Source: Ligustrum vulgare
Lineage: Eukaryota; Streptophyta; Magnoliopsida; Lamiales; Oleaceae
Direction: 5' to 3'
Assembly: GCA_963555705.1 (NCBI GenBank)
Contig: OY743187.1
Coordinates: 14,336,133-14,400,132 of the forward strand
DNA length: 64,000 bases
A program made the translations under genes and the position numbers. Below, piece by piece: positions 43,000 to 54,900 of the stretch. Below the pieces are notes generated by a model, which saw only the letters and a program-made list of their open reading frames with translations, had not been told where the DNA came from and searched no databases. The stretch's first letter is position 1. Each line of letters opens with the position of its first letter.

Positions 43000-44960
43000 T
43001 TTAGCAGGATGTTATTCATTTGATTTTAAACTATAACGAGGTTTAATTCGTTACTTTGCACTCATAACGACTTTAACGTCGTTCCCATCTAAAAAAATAT
43101 AGTAACGAGGTATAAATCGTTACTTCATAAACATAACGTGTTCAACATCGTTCCTTTTGAAAAAACCTTACTGCTTTATATCTGTCCATAACGAGGTTGA
43201 ACTCGTTACTGTGTACACGTAACGACTGAAATGTCGTTGTAGTTACTGCTTCGAAGTCGTTCGTAACGATATTAATGTCGTTACAGTTGAAAATACCTTA
43301 CAGCTTTACTGTTGTTCATAACGACATTGAAATCGTTACTTCATAAAAATAACGACATAAATGTCGTTACATATATTTACGGATATGCCCTCGTCGTCCA
43401 AAATTCCCAACGGTCAACAAAGTCGCACTAACTTTTCAAAAACGATGTTTAAGTCGTTGTAACGACTTCAAATCCGTTATAATTTGGAAGATCGTTTCAT
43501 TGTAATCGTAACAACATTGAGCTCGTTTGTGTGGAAAATAGCCTAAAACGATGTGGAGCTCGTTACTGTTTTAGTAGAACGAGTTCGAGGTCGTTATGTT
43601 TCAGGCCCAGAAAGTCACGTAACGATAATTATGTCGTTTGTTTACAAATTTGACGACATTAAGCTCGTTCCAGTGTATTATATTACCAAAACGATGTCAA
43701 TGTCGTTTTTTCAATAACAAAACGATATTGGAATCGTTATATTCATAGCCGAATAAATATCATAACGAATTAAATGTCGTTCTTTTGTAAGTTTGGCGAA
43801 CTCTATATCGTTTAAGTGTAAATTATTACTATAACGTCGTCTGTATCGTTTCTTCCATCGCAACACGACATGTATATCGTTATGGCTCAAATCGTTGAGC
43901 CGATCGTTCTTTGCCGTCCGAAGTGCCTCCAATAGACGTAATCTAACAAAAATGAGTCATAAAAGGTGATTCAAACACTTTGTAAATCGACATGATTAGA
44001 AAGATAGGATCAATATGAGATGAAGTTCTTTTAGTTATCTATTACCTTGGAACTTCTACACTTGAGTGAAATGATCCTATCTTTCTAATCATGTCGATTT
44101 ACAAAGTGTTTGAATCACTTTTTACGACCCATTTTTGTTAGATTACGCATGTTGGAAGCATTTCCGATGGTAAAGAACGATCGAATCATCAATTTCATCC
44201 ATAACGATACACAAGTCGTGTTCCACATGAAGAAACGATATCTAAGCCGTTATAGTTATAATTTACATTGGAACGAGATGCAGTTCGTTAATTTAACACT
44301 AGAACGATATGGAAGACGTTATGATGGTTTGTCGGTTTTTTACAAAACGATTTTAATATCGTTGCATGTGCAAAGAAATGATGTCAATATCGTTTTAGTT
44401 AAAATTTAACCTAGAACGATCTTAATGTCGTTCAATTTGTACAGAAACGACATAGTTGTCGTTATGTTATTTTCTGAGGTTGAATCAGAACGATATGTAA
44501 CTCATTATATGTCAAATGAAACGACATATTTATCGTTATAGTTTTATTTTCAACTCCAACGATCTCAAAATCGTTATTATTACATTGGAACGATTTATCA
44601 AATGATCACGATTTTGAAATCGTTACAACGACTTAAACATCGTTATGACAAAATTTGTGCGAGTTTGTTGACTGTTTGGATTTATGAACGACGAGGGTAT
44701 TATTGTAAATATATTGTAACGACATAAACCTCGTTATGTGTACAAAGTAACGATTTTTAACTCGTTATAAATAGATTTGAAGCAGCAACTACAACGACAT
44801 GAAACTCGTTATGTGTACACAGTAACGACTTCAAGCTCGTTACTACTTTTCTTTTTACTATAATGATTTTAAATTCGTTATGTGAATAAAGTAACGACTT
44901 AGACCTCAAAATAGTTCTCCCATTGTTATGAGTTCTGTTACAAGGTACCTATAGCGACAA
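43000..44960. mobile_element. Giant foldback element with arms made of phased AACGA-N8-TCGTT dyads
   Basis: Two arms of about 0.9-1 kb are imperfect inverted copies around a centre near 44045. The centre carries a clean palindrome (left ACAAACACTTTG... block at 43968-44012 paired with 44070-44115), and CCTCGTCGTCC at 43388 pairs with ACGACGAGGG at 44688. Each arm contains about twenty 18-bp dyads AACGA-N8-TCGTT. Left-arm starts include 43035, 43066, 43104, 43135, 43190, 43221, 43547, 43578, 43621, 43652, 43690, 43721, 43764, 43795, 43833 and 43864. Right-arm starts include 44203, 44234, 44272, 44303, 44346, 44377, 44415, 44446, 44489, 44520, 44558 and 44589. Spacing alternates 31, 38, 31, 43. 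No transposase or other gene and no resolved target duplication. Probably a foldback or Mutator-like DNA element; the family is unknown to me. Confidence 0.8.
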
Positions 44961-45299
44961 AAACTCATCTATAACAATAAATAACCTATTTTCTCAAATC
45001 ACTTTTTAACCACACATTTTTTCAAACCACTTTTCAACAACGTATTTTACCTCGAAATTATAACATTCCTTATTTATAAATAAAAATTATTTATCAAACA
45101 GAGCCTTGATTTTCAAAATAAAAAACTACACATGCGGGTGCGTTTGCATATTATTTAGTATATTTGTTTTGTATGAATTTAAATTTTTTTCTTTATTTTC
45201 GAGCTCTTCCTAAAAAAAAATTCAGGGGACCTGAAATGTTCATCACGAAAAATATATGTCCATCTCCGTGTCCCACCATTACTAATTGTATGCGTCTAT

Positions 45300-45640
45300 A
45301 ACTGCTTATATGTTTACTAGATGTTAAGGGTTCAATTCCTTGCAATATTAAATTTAAAATATTTTTAGAATACAATATATTTATTAGATATAATTTATTA
45401 CATAAAATATTATTGGTTCAAGTGGTTAAGTTCTTAAAATGTCCAAGGTTTAGTTCCTTGCAACCGTATATTTATGTGAAGGGAAATACAATTTTTAGAA
45501 TACAATATATATTTGTTAGAGATAATTTAATACACATAATATTGTTGGTTGAAGTGGTCCGAGCTTCAAGCTTTTTACCTTCAAGTACAAGGTTCGAATC
45601 TTTATCTTGCACATTTAGAAAAAATGAAAGATATCTTTTT
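45300..45640. repeat. Two tandem SINE-like units
   Basis: Two successive units share the pattern TGGTTCAAGTGGTTAAG / TGGTTGAAGTGGTCCGAG. In each, 25-60 bp later comes a B-box-like GGTTTAGTTCC / GGTTCGAATC, and the units are separated by TTTTTAGAATACAATATAT. The A-box/B-box layout is suggestive of tRNA-derived SINEs, but I cannot confirm it. Confidence 0.3.
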
Positions 45641-46554
45641 GTTTTTTCATTAAGGGTAAAAAGATCATTTGATATTTAAATATATTTTTCTTTTCCTCTT
45701 ATATTCTTATTTTGGTCCAGGGTTACTTGGACAAAAGATCTTTCAGCGAAGGACATCCCAACTAATTTCCCATAATGAAGCCAAGAAGTGAAAAATTGAG
45801 AGAGGTTTTGCCTGATTTGGGAAGACAAATGATCAAAGGAGGATGAAGAATTGAAGCTTCGGGAATGTGCAGCAGAGAGAATGCTCGGAAGACGATTTTC
45901 TGTAGAGGAGGGGGGAGGAAACGACGTCGTTTTGAGGGCGTGAGCATGACGTCAAAAATTGATAAGATGTGTAAAAATTTGTAAATCCATTTTATTGTTA
46001 AGATTAATAATTGACCTTTAACGTGAATTAAAATCAAATTTTAATTTATACCAAACGTGGGTTTGGTGTAGTTTGAATTTTTTCAACTAAATAACATCTG
46101 ATGGACTCCCAAACGTATGTAACATAGCAAGTGGCTTTGTCACAAAGAACGGTTGAAATGACATAACAAAATTTAATACAATTTGATTAAATATTCGATA
46201 CAAATGTAAATAAAAATTCGATAATGAATTTGTATGACTAAACAAAATTATTCATTCATAAGATTATGACTAATAAAATATCACAATCATTATAAAAAAA
46301 TTATTTACGTATTAAATGTAACTTTCTATAAAAATACTCATTAATTTAATTAAACGCAATACAAATGAGCTCGAATTTTTAGATGTGTCAAATAACTAAA
46401 ATAATAAGATTATTTATAAAAAGTTTTATACGATAATGTTTATTTAGTATTAGATGTGTAATATAACTTCGATATAATTTTGAACTGAAAATTTTACATT
46501 GAATTTGTATGACTTAACAAAAATACTTATTTGTAAGATTTCAGAAATTAAAAG

Positions 46555-47285
46555 ATCAGAATAATTTTATGAAAAGAGAGGCTTAAACACAAATAACCAA
46601 ATACAAATAAATAAATAAATAAAAATTCCATAAAATTTCTCTATAATTAACCCTCATTTCATCATTGGTTAGAAGTAGCAGCAGTGTGAACACAATAAAA
46701 ACTGAGTTTTCCCGTCAAAACTCAGCTATTTTTATATATTATTACTAGATTTTCCGCTCGTGCGATGCACGATATTAAATATAAAAAAATATTACATTTC
46801 AATAACTATTAACACACTGTTCTTTTACTCAATGATTACAATTTATAAACAATACAATTTCCCAAATTACTTTTTAACCACACAGATTTTCTCTTTCCAA
46901 TTTTCAAGCACATCAGAATAATTTTATGAAAAGAAATGTTTAAACACAAATAACCAAATATAAATAAGTAAAAAAAATTTCCATAAAATTTCTCTATAAT
47001 TAAGTCTCATTCCATCATTGGTCAGAAGTAGCAGCAGTGTGAATACAATAAAAACTGAGTTTTTTCCGTCAAAACTCAGTTGCTTTTATATATTATTACT
47101 AATTACTAACTATATTTTCCTCCCGTGCGATGCACAGTATTAAAAATAAAAAAATATTACATTTCAATAACTATTAACACATTATTCTTTTACGCAATGA
47201 TTACAATTTATAAATAACAAAATTTTTCAATTACTTTTTAACCACACAAATTTTCTCTCTCCAATTTTCAACCACAAATTTTATC
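46555..47285. repeat. 357-bp tandem duplication
   Basis: Copy 1 begins at 46555 and copy 2 at 46912 (ATCAGAATAATTTTATGAAAAG). Both contain AGAAGTAGCAGCAGTGTGAA, the hairpin CTGAGTTTT...AAAACTCAG, a GTGCGATGCAC motif and a Tourist-like tail (ACTTTTTAACCACAC). Copies are moderately diverged. Confidence 0.85.
46745..46770 (-). mobile_element. Helitron-like 3' terminus
   Basis: Read on the minus strand: hairpin CGTGC-atc-GCACG, ten bases, then CTAG followed by T. This is the layout of a Helitron 3' end (short hairpin, about 10 nt, CTRR, insertion before T). Degenerate versions occur near 47126 and 37112. The element body and 5' TC end were not located, so only the terminus is called. Confidence 0.4.
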
Positions 47286-47930
47286 TAGAAAATAAAAAAA
47301 AAATTGACATTTGGGCCACCGAACGGTCCGTAAATAATAAATGATGATTTTTTGCATCTAGTAATCATAATCAAAATATACAAATAACAATAACAATCAG
47401 TTTATTAATTTTATTCACGCTTGTGTTGAAAACGATATTTAAAAATTACATACAAAGTAATTTATATAGAAGAATATATGATAATGTTAACTAATTATTT
47501 GTTAATCAATAATTATATTATGTTTGATGTAATATTATACAGAAAGTGACCACTGAATTTTTATATTTTTGTAATTACTTTAAATAAATATTTATTTTGA
47601 ACGCAATCATTACAATTTATAAATCAATTTATAAACAATACAAATTTTTAAGCCATTTTTAAAGAGGAAAAACATTTTCTCTTTCCACTTTTCAATTTTA
47701 GCTCAATAAATCAATCACATTAATATATATGATCATATATCATTTTGTTCCATGCAAAATTTATATCGATATATGCAAACATATCAATCACTATCATTTT
47801 GTTCAATGCAATATTTTCAAATTTTTTCACATTCATTTTCAATCACATATATTTGTGGGACTCATCATCTTTTTTGTTTTTAAATTTTCATTAAAAAACT
47901 TATTTAGATAGTAAATGTCAATTTATATAT

Positions 47931-48773
47931 GAGTAAATATATTGCCACTACAAATTTTTATTGGTATACAACATTTTTAAATAATTTTCTATTTATCAAA
48001 ATAACCATAAATGAAATGACATAATTAACCTTGTTATTTTCTCTTCTATCACAATGCACCCCACACCAGAGTGCCAGACTCCGGACCACCAATGATTATC
48101 AACTTTCCCTTTCCTTTTCATGTTAATCTCCGCAATCAGTTGGTGGGCAAAGTTTGGAAAATATTGGGTTTGACCGGGCCACCACTGATAATCAACTTTT
48201 CCTTTTCTCTTTCTCGTTAATCTCCACAATTGGCGGGTGGGGGAAGTCGGGAAAATATTGGGTTTGTTTACAAATTCGCCATTGGTGTCTTTGAATCGCA
48301 ACTTCTCTTCTCGAATTCCTTAATCATTGCCCCAAATTGTCATTCCAACCACAATTTTGTTGGTGATGCTTTAGAGTTTGAGTAGCCGTACATTCCAGCT
48401 TGGGGGAGGTTAATGATCTCTCCCACTACTTCGACGACGGCTAGGTAATGAGAGAAGTGAAACGTACGATGCCACCTTCCACAACTATCGGATCGAGGTG
48501 AAGCTCTTCCTCATCTTCCGATTCACCAGGAAAAAGAAGAACCAAAATAGTGGAAGAAAACGAGGAGCGGGATAGGGGAATGCAAGTTGGTTGCTCCCCT
48601 TTAATTGATAGGAGGCCCCGTGAAAAATGGATTCCAGAAGAGGAAGAACGTGTTGAGTACTAGGACTATAAAAGTAAATTTAATGTGGTGTATTTATTGA
48701 AAACACATTTTATTTGTAGTGTAATTATAATGTGGTGTGGTGAATAAAATTTGTAGTGACAATATATTTACCC
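47931..48773. mobile_element. MULE-like non-autonomous element with 9-bp target duplication
   Basis: The left end GAGTAAATATATTGCCACTA and right end TAGTGACAATATATTTACCC are inverted repeats with few mismatches. TTTATATAT flanks both sides (47922-47930 and 48774-48782). A 9-bp duplication is typical of Mutator-like elements. The interior contains two tandem copies of about 94 bp (CCACC...GATTATCAACTTT...GGAAAATATTGGGTTTG). It also has a GC-richer segment (48300-48660) that could be captured host sequence, but with no frame I recognise. Confidence 0.8.
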
Positions 48774-48963
48774 TTTATATATTTAAATAATAAACGATCA
48801 TAGATTTCAATAATTTTTATACATTATTGCTAACTTTATTGTAAATGAAAATTTATACAATTTTCTACATTTGACTCTTGCTAACATTTCTTTTTTTTTT
48901 TTTTTTAGTTTTCAATCAAAAATTTAACACAACAATTATAAATGTGTATTGTTAAAATTTTTA

Positions 48964-49121
48964 GCCTATGTTTGGCAAATTCAAAAAAACATATTTTTAA
49001 ACAACACAATTCTCCAATTTATTTTTTAATCACGCATATTTTCTCTCCATTTTTCAATCATACATCTTACCTCGAAAATATAAAAAAATATTTTTAAACA
49101 CAAATTTTTTTACAAACGGAT
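48964..49121. repeat. Tourist-like MITE copy
   Basis: The left end is GCCTATGTTTGG after TTA (48961-48963), and the right end ACAAACGGATC is less well kept. The interior CACAATTCTCCAATTTATTTTTTAATCACGC is the reverse orientation of the family core. Confidence 0.6.
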
Positions 49122-49240
49122 CTGTTTGAGAAATTTTATGATTTATAAAAATATCTATAAATTATTTTTTCAAATTTACCAAGCACGTGTTTATCCATAT
49201 CGAATATTCAAATAAAAAAAAAGGAAAATGCGGCGGCTGT

Positions 49241-50640
49241 CAACAGTGCCAGCCTTGAGAATATAGAGGTCTAAGGCAACTAGCTATTTTGAGGTCCTGG
49301 AATATATATTTTTTTCCAAACGTAGCAACACTTAAATATTTAAATAAATAAGACGTGTTTTTAAAAGAAGACTTTATATAATCCAAAAGATGTAATTACA
49401 AATTCAAACATATCTCACAATCGAGATATCATTTTAGCATAACATTTAACCTTATCACATTTTGAGATGCAAAATTAGTAATCAAACTACTCAAACCAGT
49501 TGTTCCAACATATTTTTTTCTATAGAAATCATAACTAATTCATTCAATCTCTCTTGTGACATGGTTGATCGAAGATACGACTTGAACAACATTTAAGTAA
49601 AAACCTGAATAATGAATCAACAATTCTCCTAATTAGACGGTAATCAAATTCTGCCTAAGGTAGGCATTCAACCTTTTTAAGATATTATATATAGGAGATA
49701 AACTATTTATTTAAATTAAGCTTTTATAAGTTAAACCCGTGTATCAGCTTAAGCTTTTGGACAAGATTCTAGTAGACTAATGCAGTTAATCGACTAATTG
49801 GTAATATACCAAACCCCATAATTCAATTTCTAAGTATGCACAAAAAGAAAGCAATAAACACATGAATTGATTGACAAATTCTTTATTTAATATGCATAAT
49901 TGTGAAAGAACCATCTTCATCCTAAAGAAGTAGACAGAAAACAATAAAATTTGGGGGAAAATGATAGACATTTTCACAAATATCATAAATCATTGATAAT
50001 AGATTCATAGTCCACGACAGTAGCTTCAAGGCCGAACCATAAACATTTATTCAAAATAAATTTAGCAAAAACCTAAAAAAATTGAACTTCCAAGTTCCAA
50101 TTTTCAAATAATCAAATCAAAATATCAAATAATTCAAATCCATTTAATACATTAACAAACAAATTACATATTTTATATATAGTATACTAATTTACACTAA
50201 CATACTGTGGAGTAACTGAGTCGGTGCCGTCAACAGAACAGAAGGTAGGGCGACGAACGACGGTGTGGATCAGCGGATGTACAACTTCATCGCGGGCTCG
50301 CAGGCAGGTCATCGGTCTGACCAGTGAAGTGAGGTAACTGAAGGAAGTTTGTTGAAGAACAATAATGGCTAGTGCCGATGGTGGGAACTGGGTCTAGGAA
50401 AATTATCAGAATGGTTGTTGGTTGGGAGCTTGAGAGACGACGATGCAGCAGGTAGTCTGGGTCCTCTGGGAGGGAGTTGCAAATTGCAATTGACAGAGTC
50501 ATGGAAGTAACGTAATGGTAGGATAATACAGATACTTATTTTTTCGTTTGGGCACACTTTATTTTATTTTATTTTTTTTGGGGTTGGAGGCCCAAAAAAA
50601 TTGGAGGCCTAAGGCTGTTGTCTTAGCAACCTTGGCCCAA
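49241..50640. mobile_element. Possible degenerate hAT-like element
   Basis: CAGTGCCAGCCTTGAGAATA with GAGGTCTAAGGCAACT near 49245, and TTGGAGGCCTAAGGCTGTTG near 50600, look like imperfect inverted termini of plant hAT elements. No transposase domain or target duplication could be found between them. Short frames at 50287-50557 are not recognisable. Confidence 0.25.
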
Positions 50641-51598
50641 AACCCCGTTTTTTTTTTATTATTATTTGATTTGAATTCAAATTCAATTGGCTGGCAGCCA
50701 TTTTTTATTAATTATTTTTTCCCCCCTGGGCGGGAATTTGGGGGGGGGGGATTTTTTTGGCACACTTCTCCTTTTATATATATATATATATATATTATTA
50801 TTATTATTATTATTATGCCCTCTTTAGAAATGTTAAAAATTTGGTCAAAATTTATATCAAGGTTCTAAAATGCATAATGTGTTAACACAATTTGTCAAAT
50901 TACTTTTTATTCATACATGTTTTTCAAAATAATTTTTTAACAACATATTTTAACTAAAAAATAATAATATATTAATTTGTAAACATCCTTATAGCCGTCG
51001 ATCTCCTAGATATGTAGTTAATGGATTTGATTATGAGTGGGGTTTGATGACGAAATTTAGTTTTTTAATATTTAGAAATGGTTTGTTGGCCCAATTTAAA
51101 ACTTATTAAACATTAGATTACTCGTGTCAATGTGCGTTTATGCGCGACTATTGCACTTAGTCGCACATTGCAACGCATATGTGCATCGTAACACATATTT
51201 TCAGCTAGGCTATAATAATAAAAAAAAATTGATCGTATTAATATGCGCATACCCTCAATGCAACACATTTTGAAAATGTCATGTGCCTTGGCATGCCCGA
51301 CGATGTCTTTTACAACACTGATTTATATATACATATTATCAAATGGAGAGTAATCATTGCATTAAAACAGAGATTAACCAAAAAAAAAAAAAAAAGAGAG
51401 AGAACCACTCAAAAGTGAGGACAATATTTTTATAGCCATGTTATTCGAACATAATGTGTTACAAATTGGGTCATTGATTGGACAACTGGCAAATAGTCAC
51501 CATTTTACCTATCATATCATCCTCAAAATTAATCACCACAAAATCGCCAACACATTGTATGTAACCTAATATGAACATTTTATCTGTACAACCATCAT
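50641..51598. other. AT-rich intergenic sequence
   Basis: Contains a (TA)n(TTA)n microsatellite at 50776-50815, a Tourist-like fragment at about 50870-50990 (ACTTTTTATTCATACATG), a degenerate GCGCATA/CGCATATG-rich patch near 51130-51260, and no supported gene. Confidence 0.4.
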
Positions 51599-51936
51599 AG
51601 GGATGTCAGCGAGCCAAGCCTAGCCGAAGTTCAAGGCTCGAGCTTTTAGGGTGCAATTTTTTTTTTTGCTTGAGCCGAGACAAAGCTCATCCAAAAAAAA
51701 AATGGGCTGAGCCGAGTCAAGTCACAAGCTTTTAAATTATATTTTATTTTTATAACAAAAATTTGTAAATTTTTTATTTAAAATGGATATAAAACAACGA
51801 GTCGAGTCGAGATGAGGTTCGAACTCTTTGGACTTTCTTTCTTTTTGGTTTGAACCGAGTCGAGTCAAAGTCAGTCCATCAAAAAAAGGTCGGCTCAAGC
51901 TTTGACTCAATATCTCAAAGCAAGGGTTGAGTTAAG

Positions 51937-54900
51937 CAGGGACGAATCTAGGGTTTTGATTGAGCTAGAGCGGAGTTTGACTGTTGACTATTGACCATTG
52001 ACTTGACCGTTGACTCGCGACCTTCACCGATCCGACAATCCCAATAACGAAATATATTATTTAATTAAAAAATATTAGAAATTATACGAACAACATATAA
52101 ATGCTAATAAAACATAATTGTCATTTAATATATGAATATAGTCTTACACAAACAAAAATAATAGGAAAAATACATGAAATAACCCTACTCCGTAGCTGTA
52201 AGCTCGGACAACTGCATTCTTCGTGGTCTCATACTTTGAAAGCGCTGCAAAATTGCTTCATTCTTTATGAGTTTAAAAATCTTGTGTTCTGTGTAAACCA
52301 CCAAATTGTCATTCAACCAATCATCTCCCATTTTGTTGCGCAAGTCACTCTTGATTAGATTCATAGCAGAGAATGCACTTTCAACACTTGCAGTTGCCAC
52401 AGGTAATATCAATGTCAATGTGATTAGCCTATAAACCAATGGGAAATAACAAGATTTTCTTGTTTCAACCAACTTCTGAGCTAAGTGAGATATATTGTTG
52501 TGGTTAAAGAAATTTTTATCCCTTGTCACAAGAATAAGAAATTTATCAAGTTGAGGTTTAAGTAATACGAGGTCTTCATAGGTGAAGTCCAAAGGATAAA
52601 ACTGTGCAAGATGAAGTAATTTAGCCCTATCAAAAGCTGCAAATGAGGCTTTCGGACTCAAACATGAAATGCAAAGAAGGAGCTCAGTGGTTGTCTCTGG
52701 AAAACGATCATTCAACTCTTGCAAAATTGAGTATATCACATGGCAGTACAAATCAACAAAGAAACGATGATAATAAGTTACCCGTTGAGCTCCACGCCTA
52801 GGTCGACCTCTCATTACAACAATATCCTCCATATTCGGCACAATTATATGTTTGCCAACACAACAAAATTCAATCACATCATTCAACAGATCATCCCAAA
52901 CATTATCCCTCATATTCTGCAATGCATACTTGCTCAACTCCAATATAGTCATAGCATTCTGAATATCCTGATCTTTCTTCTGTAATGCTTGTGAAAGATC
53001 ATCAGTAATAACAAGAACCCGAAACATAAAATGGAGACAAAACAAACTCAAACTCTTGCATACCTTTCATATGAGTTGTGGCACTTGCTCTTTGCTCTGA
53101 ATTTGTACCGTCGTCTGCTATATCTTCAATAACATCTATAATATTATTAAGCATAGCAATAAAGAGAGTAATAGTGACTAGATGTGATCCCCATCTAGTA
53201 TCACCTGGTCTTGCCAAACTCATTTCCTGAAGCTTACCAGTGCCACTATTAACAAGTTCAACATGAAGCTTCATCAGATTCTCATTATGATAACTTGTTC
53301 GAAGAGCATCTACACGCTTGCATGATGCACCCACCAAATTCATAGTAGTAGTAAGAGTAAGGAACAACTCACCAAGCATAGCATTTCTACGTGCCACCGA
53401 AACAATTGACAATTGAAGTTGGTGTGCAAAGCAATGAATATAAAAGGCATATGGATTCTCTCTTAAAATTAAAGCTTCCAACCCATTGAACTCACCTGAC
53501 ATATTGCTTGCTCCATAATAACCTTGACCTAGCAAGTTAGATATGCTCAGCCCATGCTTAGAAAATGCTACATCAATAGCATCTTTGAGTGATTGAGCAC
53601 AAGTATCTAGTACATGAGAAATCCCCAGAAAACGTTCCTTAACTTGTCCATTACTGTCCACAAACCTTAAAACCATTGCCATTTGTTCTCTTACAGAGTT
53701 ATCCCAAGATTCATCAACCAATATTGAGAATAAAGAATCATCCATCTCTTTCATAATAGCTTTTGTTGTCTCTATGGCGCAACAGTTAATCAAGTCCTTC
53801 TGGATGCTCGATGAAATCATTTGGTCATTTCCTGGCTCATTACTAAACACTGCATTTGGCACTTCCTCACAACGAGCCGCATACCATTCTAGTAGCTCAA
53901 TTAGTTTTCCCCTATTAACTGACTCATTCGTCTCATCATCACCACGGAATGCCAAACCTTGCAATAAGAGGAATTTTGTACAATCTAGGATTGCAGTCAA
54001 TCTCATCCTATAACTTCGTTGTTGAGTATTACTTTGGCTAGAAAATGCAAAAGAAATACTTTGTTTTTAATTCATCAACATTGTGCACTTGTTGAAAGCT
54101 TGATTATGAACACTATCAACAAGTCTAACATGATCTCTCAAAGTTTTTTTATGCCTCCAATCCCTAAACCTAGTTTGAGTGAATACGTATCCACCCTCTT
54201 GACCTCCTCTATCAGGTTTGAACAAGAAGCAATACAAGCAGTAAGCGGTGTCTTTTTCAATACTATATTCCAACCAATAAAATTCAGAAAACCACTCTTT
54301 CCTAAAACACCTATTATCATTTCTCATCCGTCTTATGGGAAATTCATGCCTATGAGGTTGACAAGGTCATTTGTCTAAGTATGACATCCTAACATCATCC
54401 CTAATATTAGGATCATATGACTCAATAGGTGGACGTTTTCCTGGGTCTGACACAAGATCATCTGAGTTAAATTGACTTTGATTCTTCTCCGTGTTAACAT
54501 CGCCTACCAATTCGTTTGCTTGGATAGAATTAGTGTCGGGTGACTCAGGTGTAGAACTAGATGAACTAGGTAGTGACTTCTGTTTCAATTGGAAATAGCG
54601 TTCCATATGATATAATCAGTAATAAATCAGCACTCAGCACACTGCATTAATTCAAATTTCACATGTATTCAAATTTATGTAACAAATCATTCACCAATTG
54701 GGAATTAATGTCATATAATTCAGAATTTAGCAATTTGTAAGCTAAATCATCAAAAAAATCCCAAATACATTATAATTTGACAGTGAGCTAAAAATTATCA
54801 AATAATTGTAAAAATGTGAAAGTGAAACTACAATCAGTCAAATGGTGAATCAACAACACAAAATGCTTACAAATATAAAAAAGGGAACCGGAATTAATTT

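Noticed and set aside
43021..44960. CRISPR array, because of regularly spaced palindromic repeats
   Set aside because: The window is clearly a plant nuclear genome. Repeats are 18-bp degenerate dyads with alternating spacing, form an inverted-repeat structure, and no cas genes exist.
47996..48301. 101-codon minus-strand frame in the MULE-like element
   Set aside because: Its repeated RKRKGKVDxxWW pattern comes from the tandem DNA repeat; no known domain. Kept only as part of the element.
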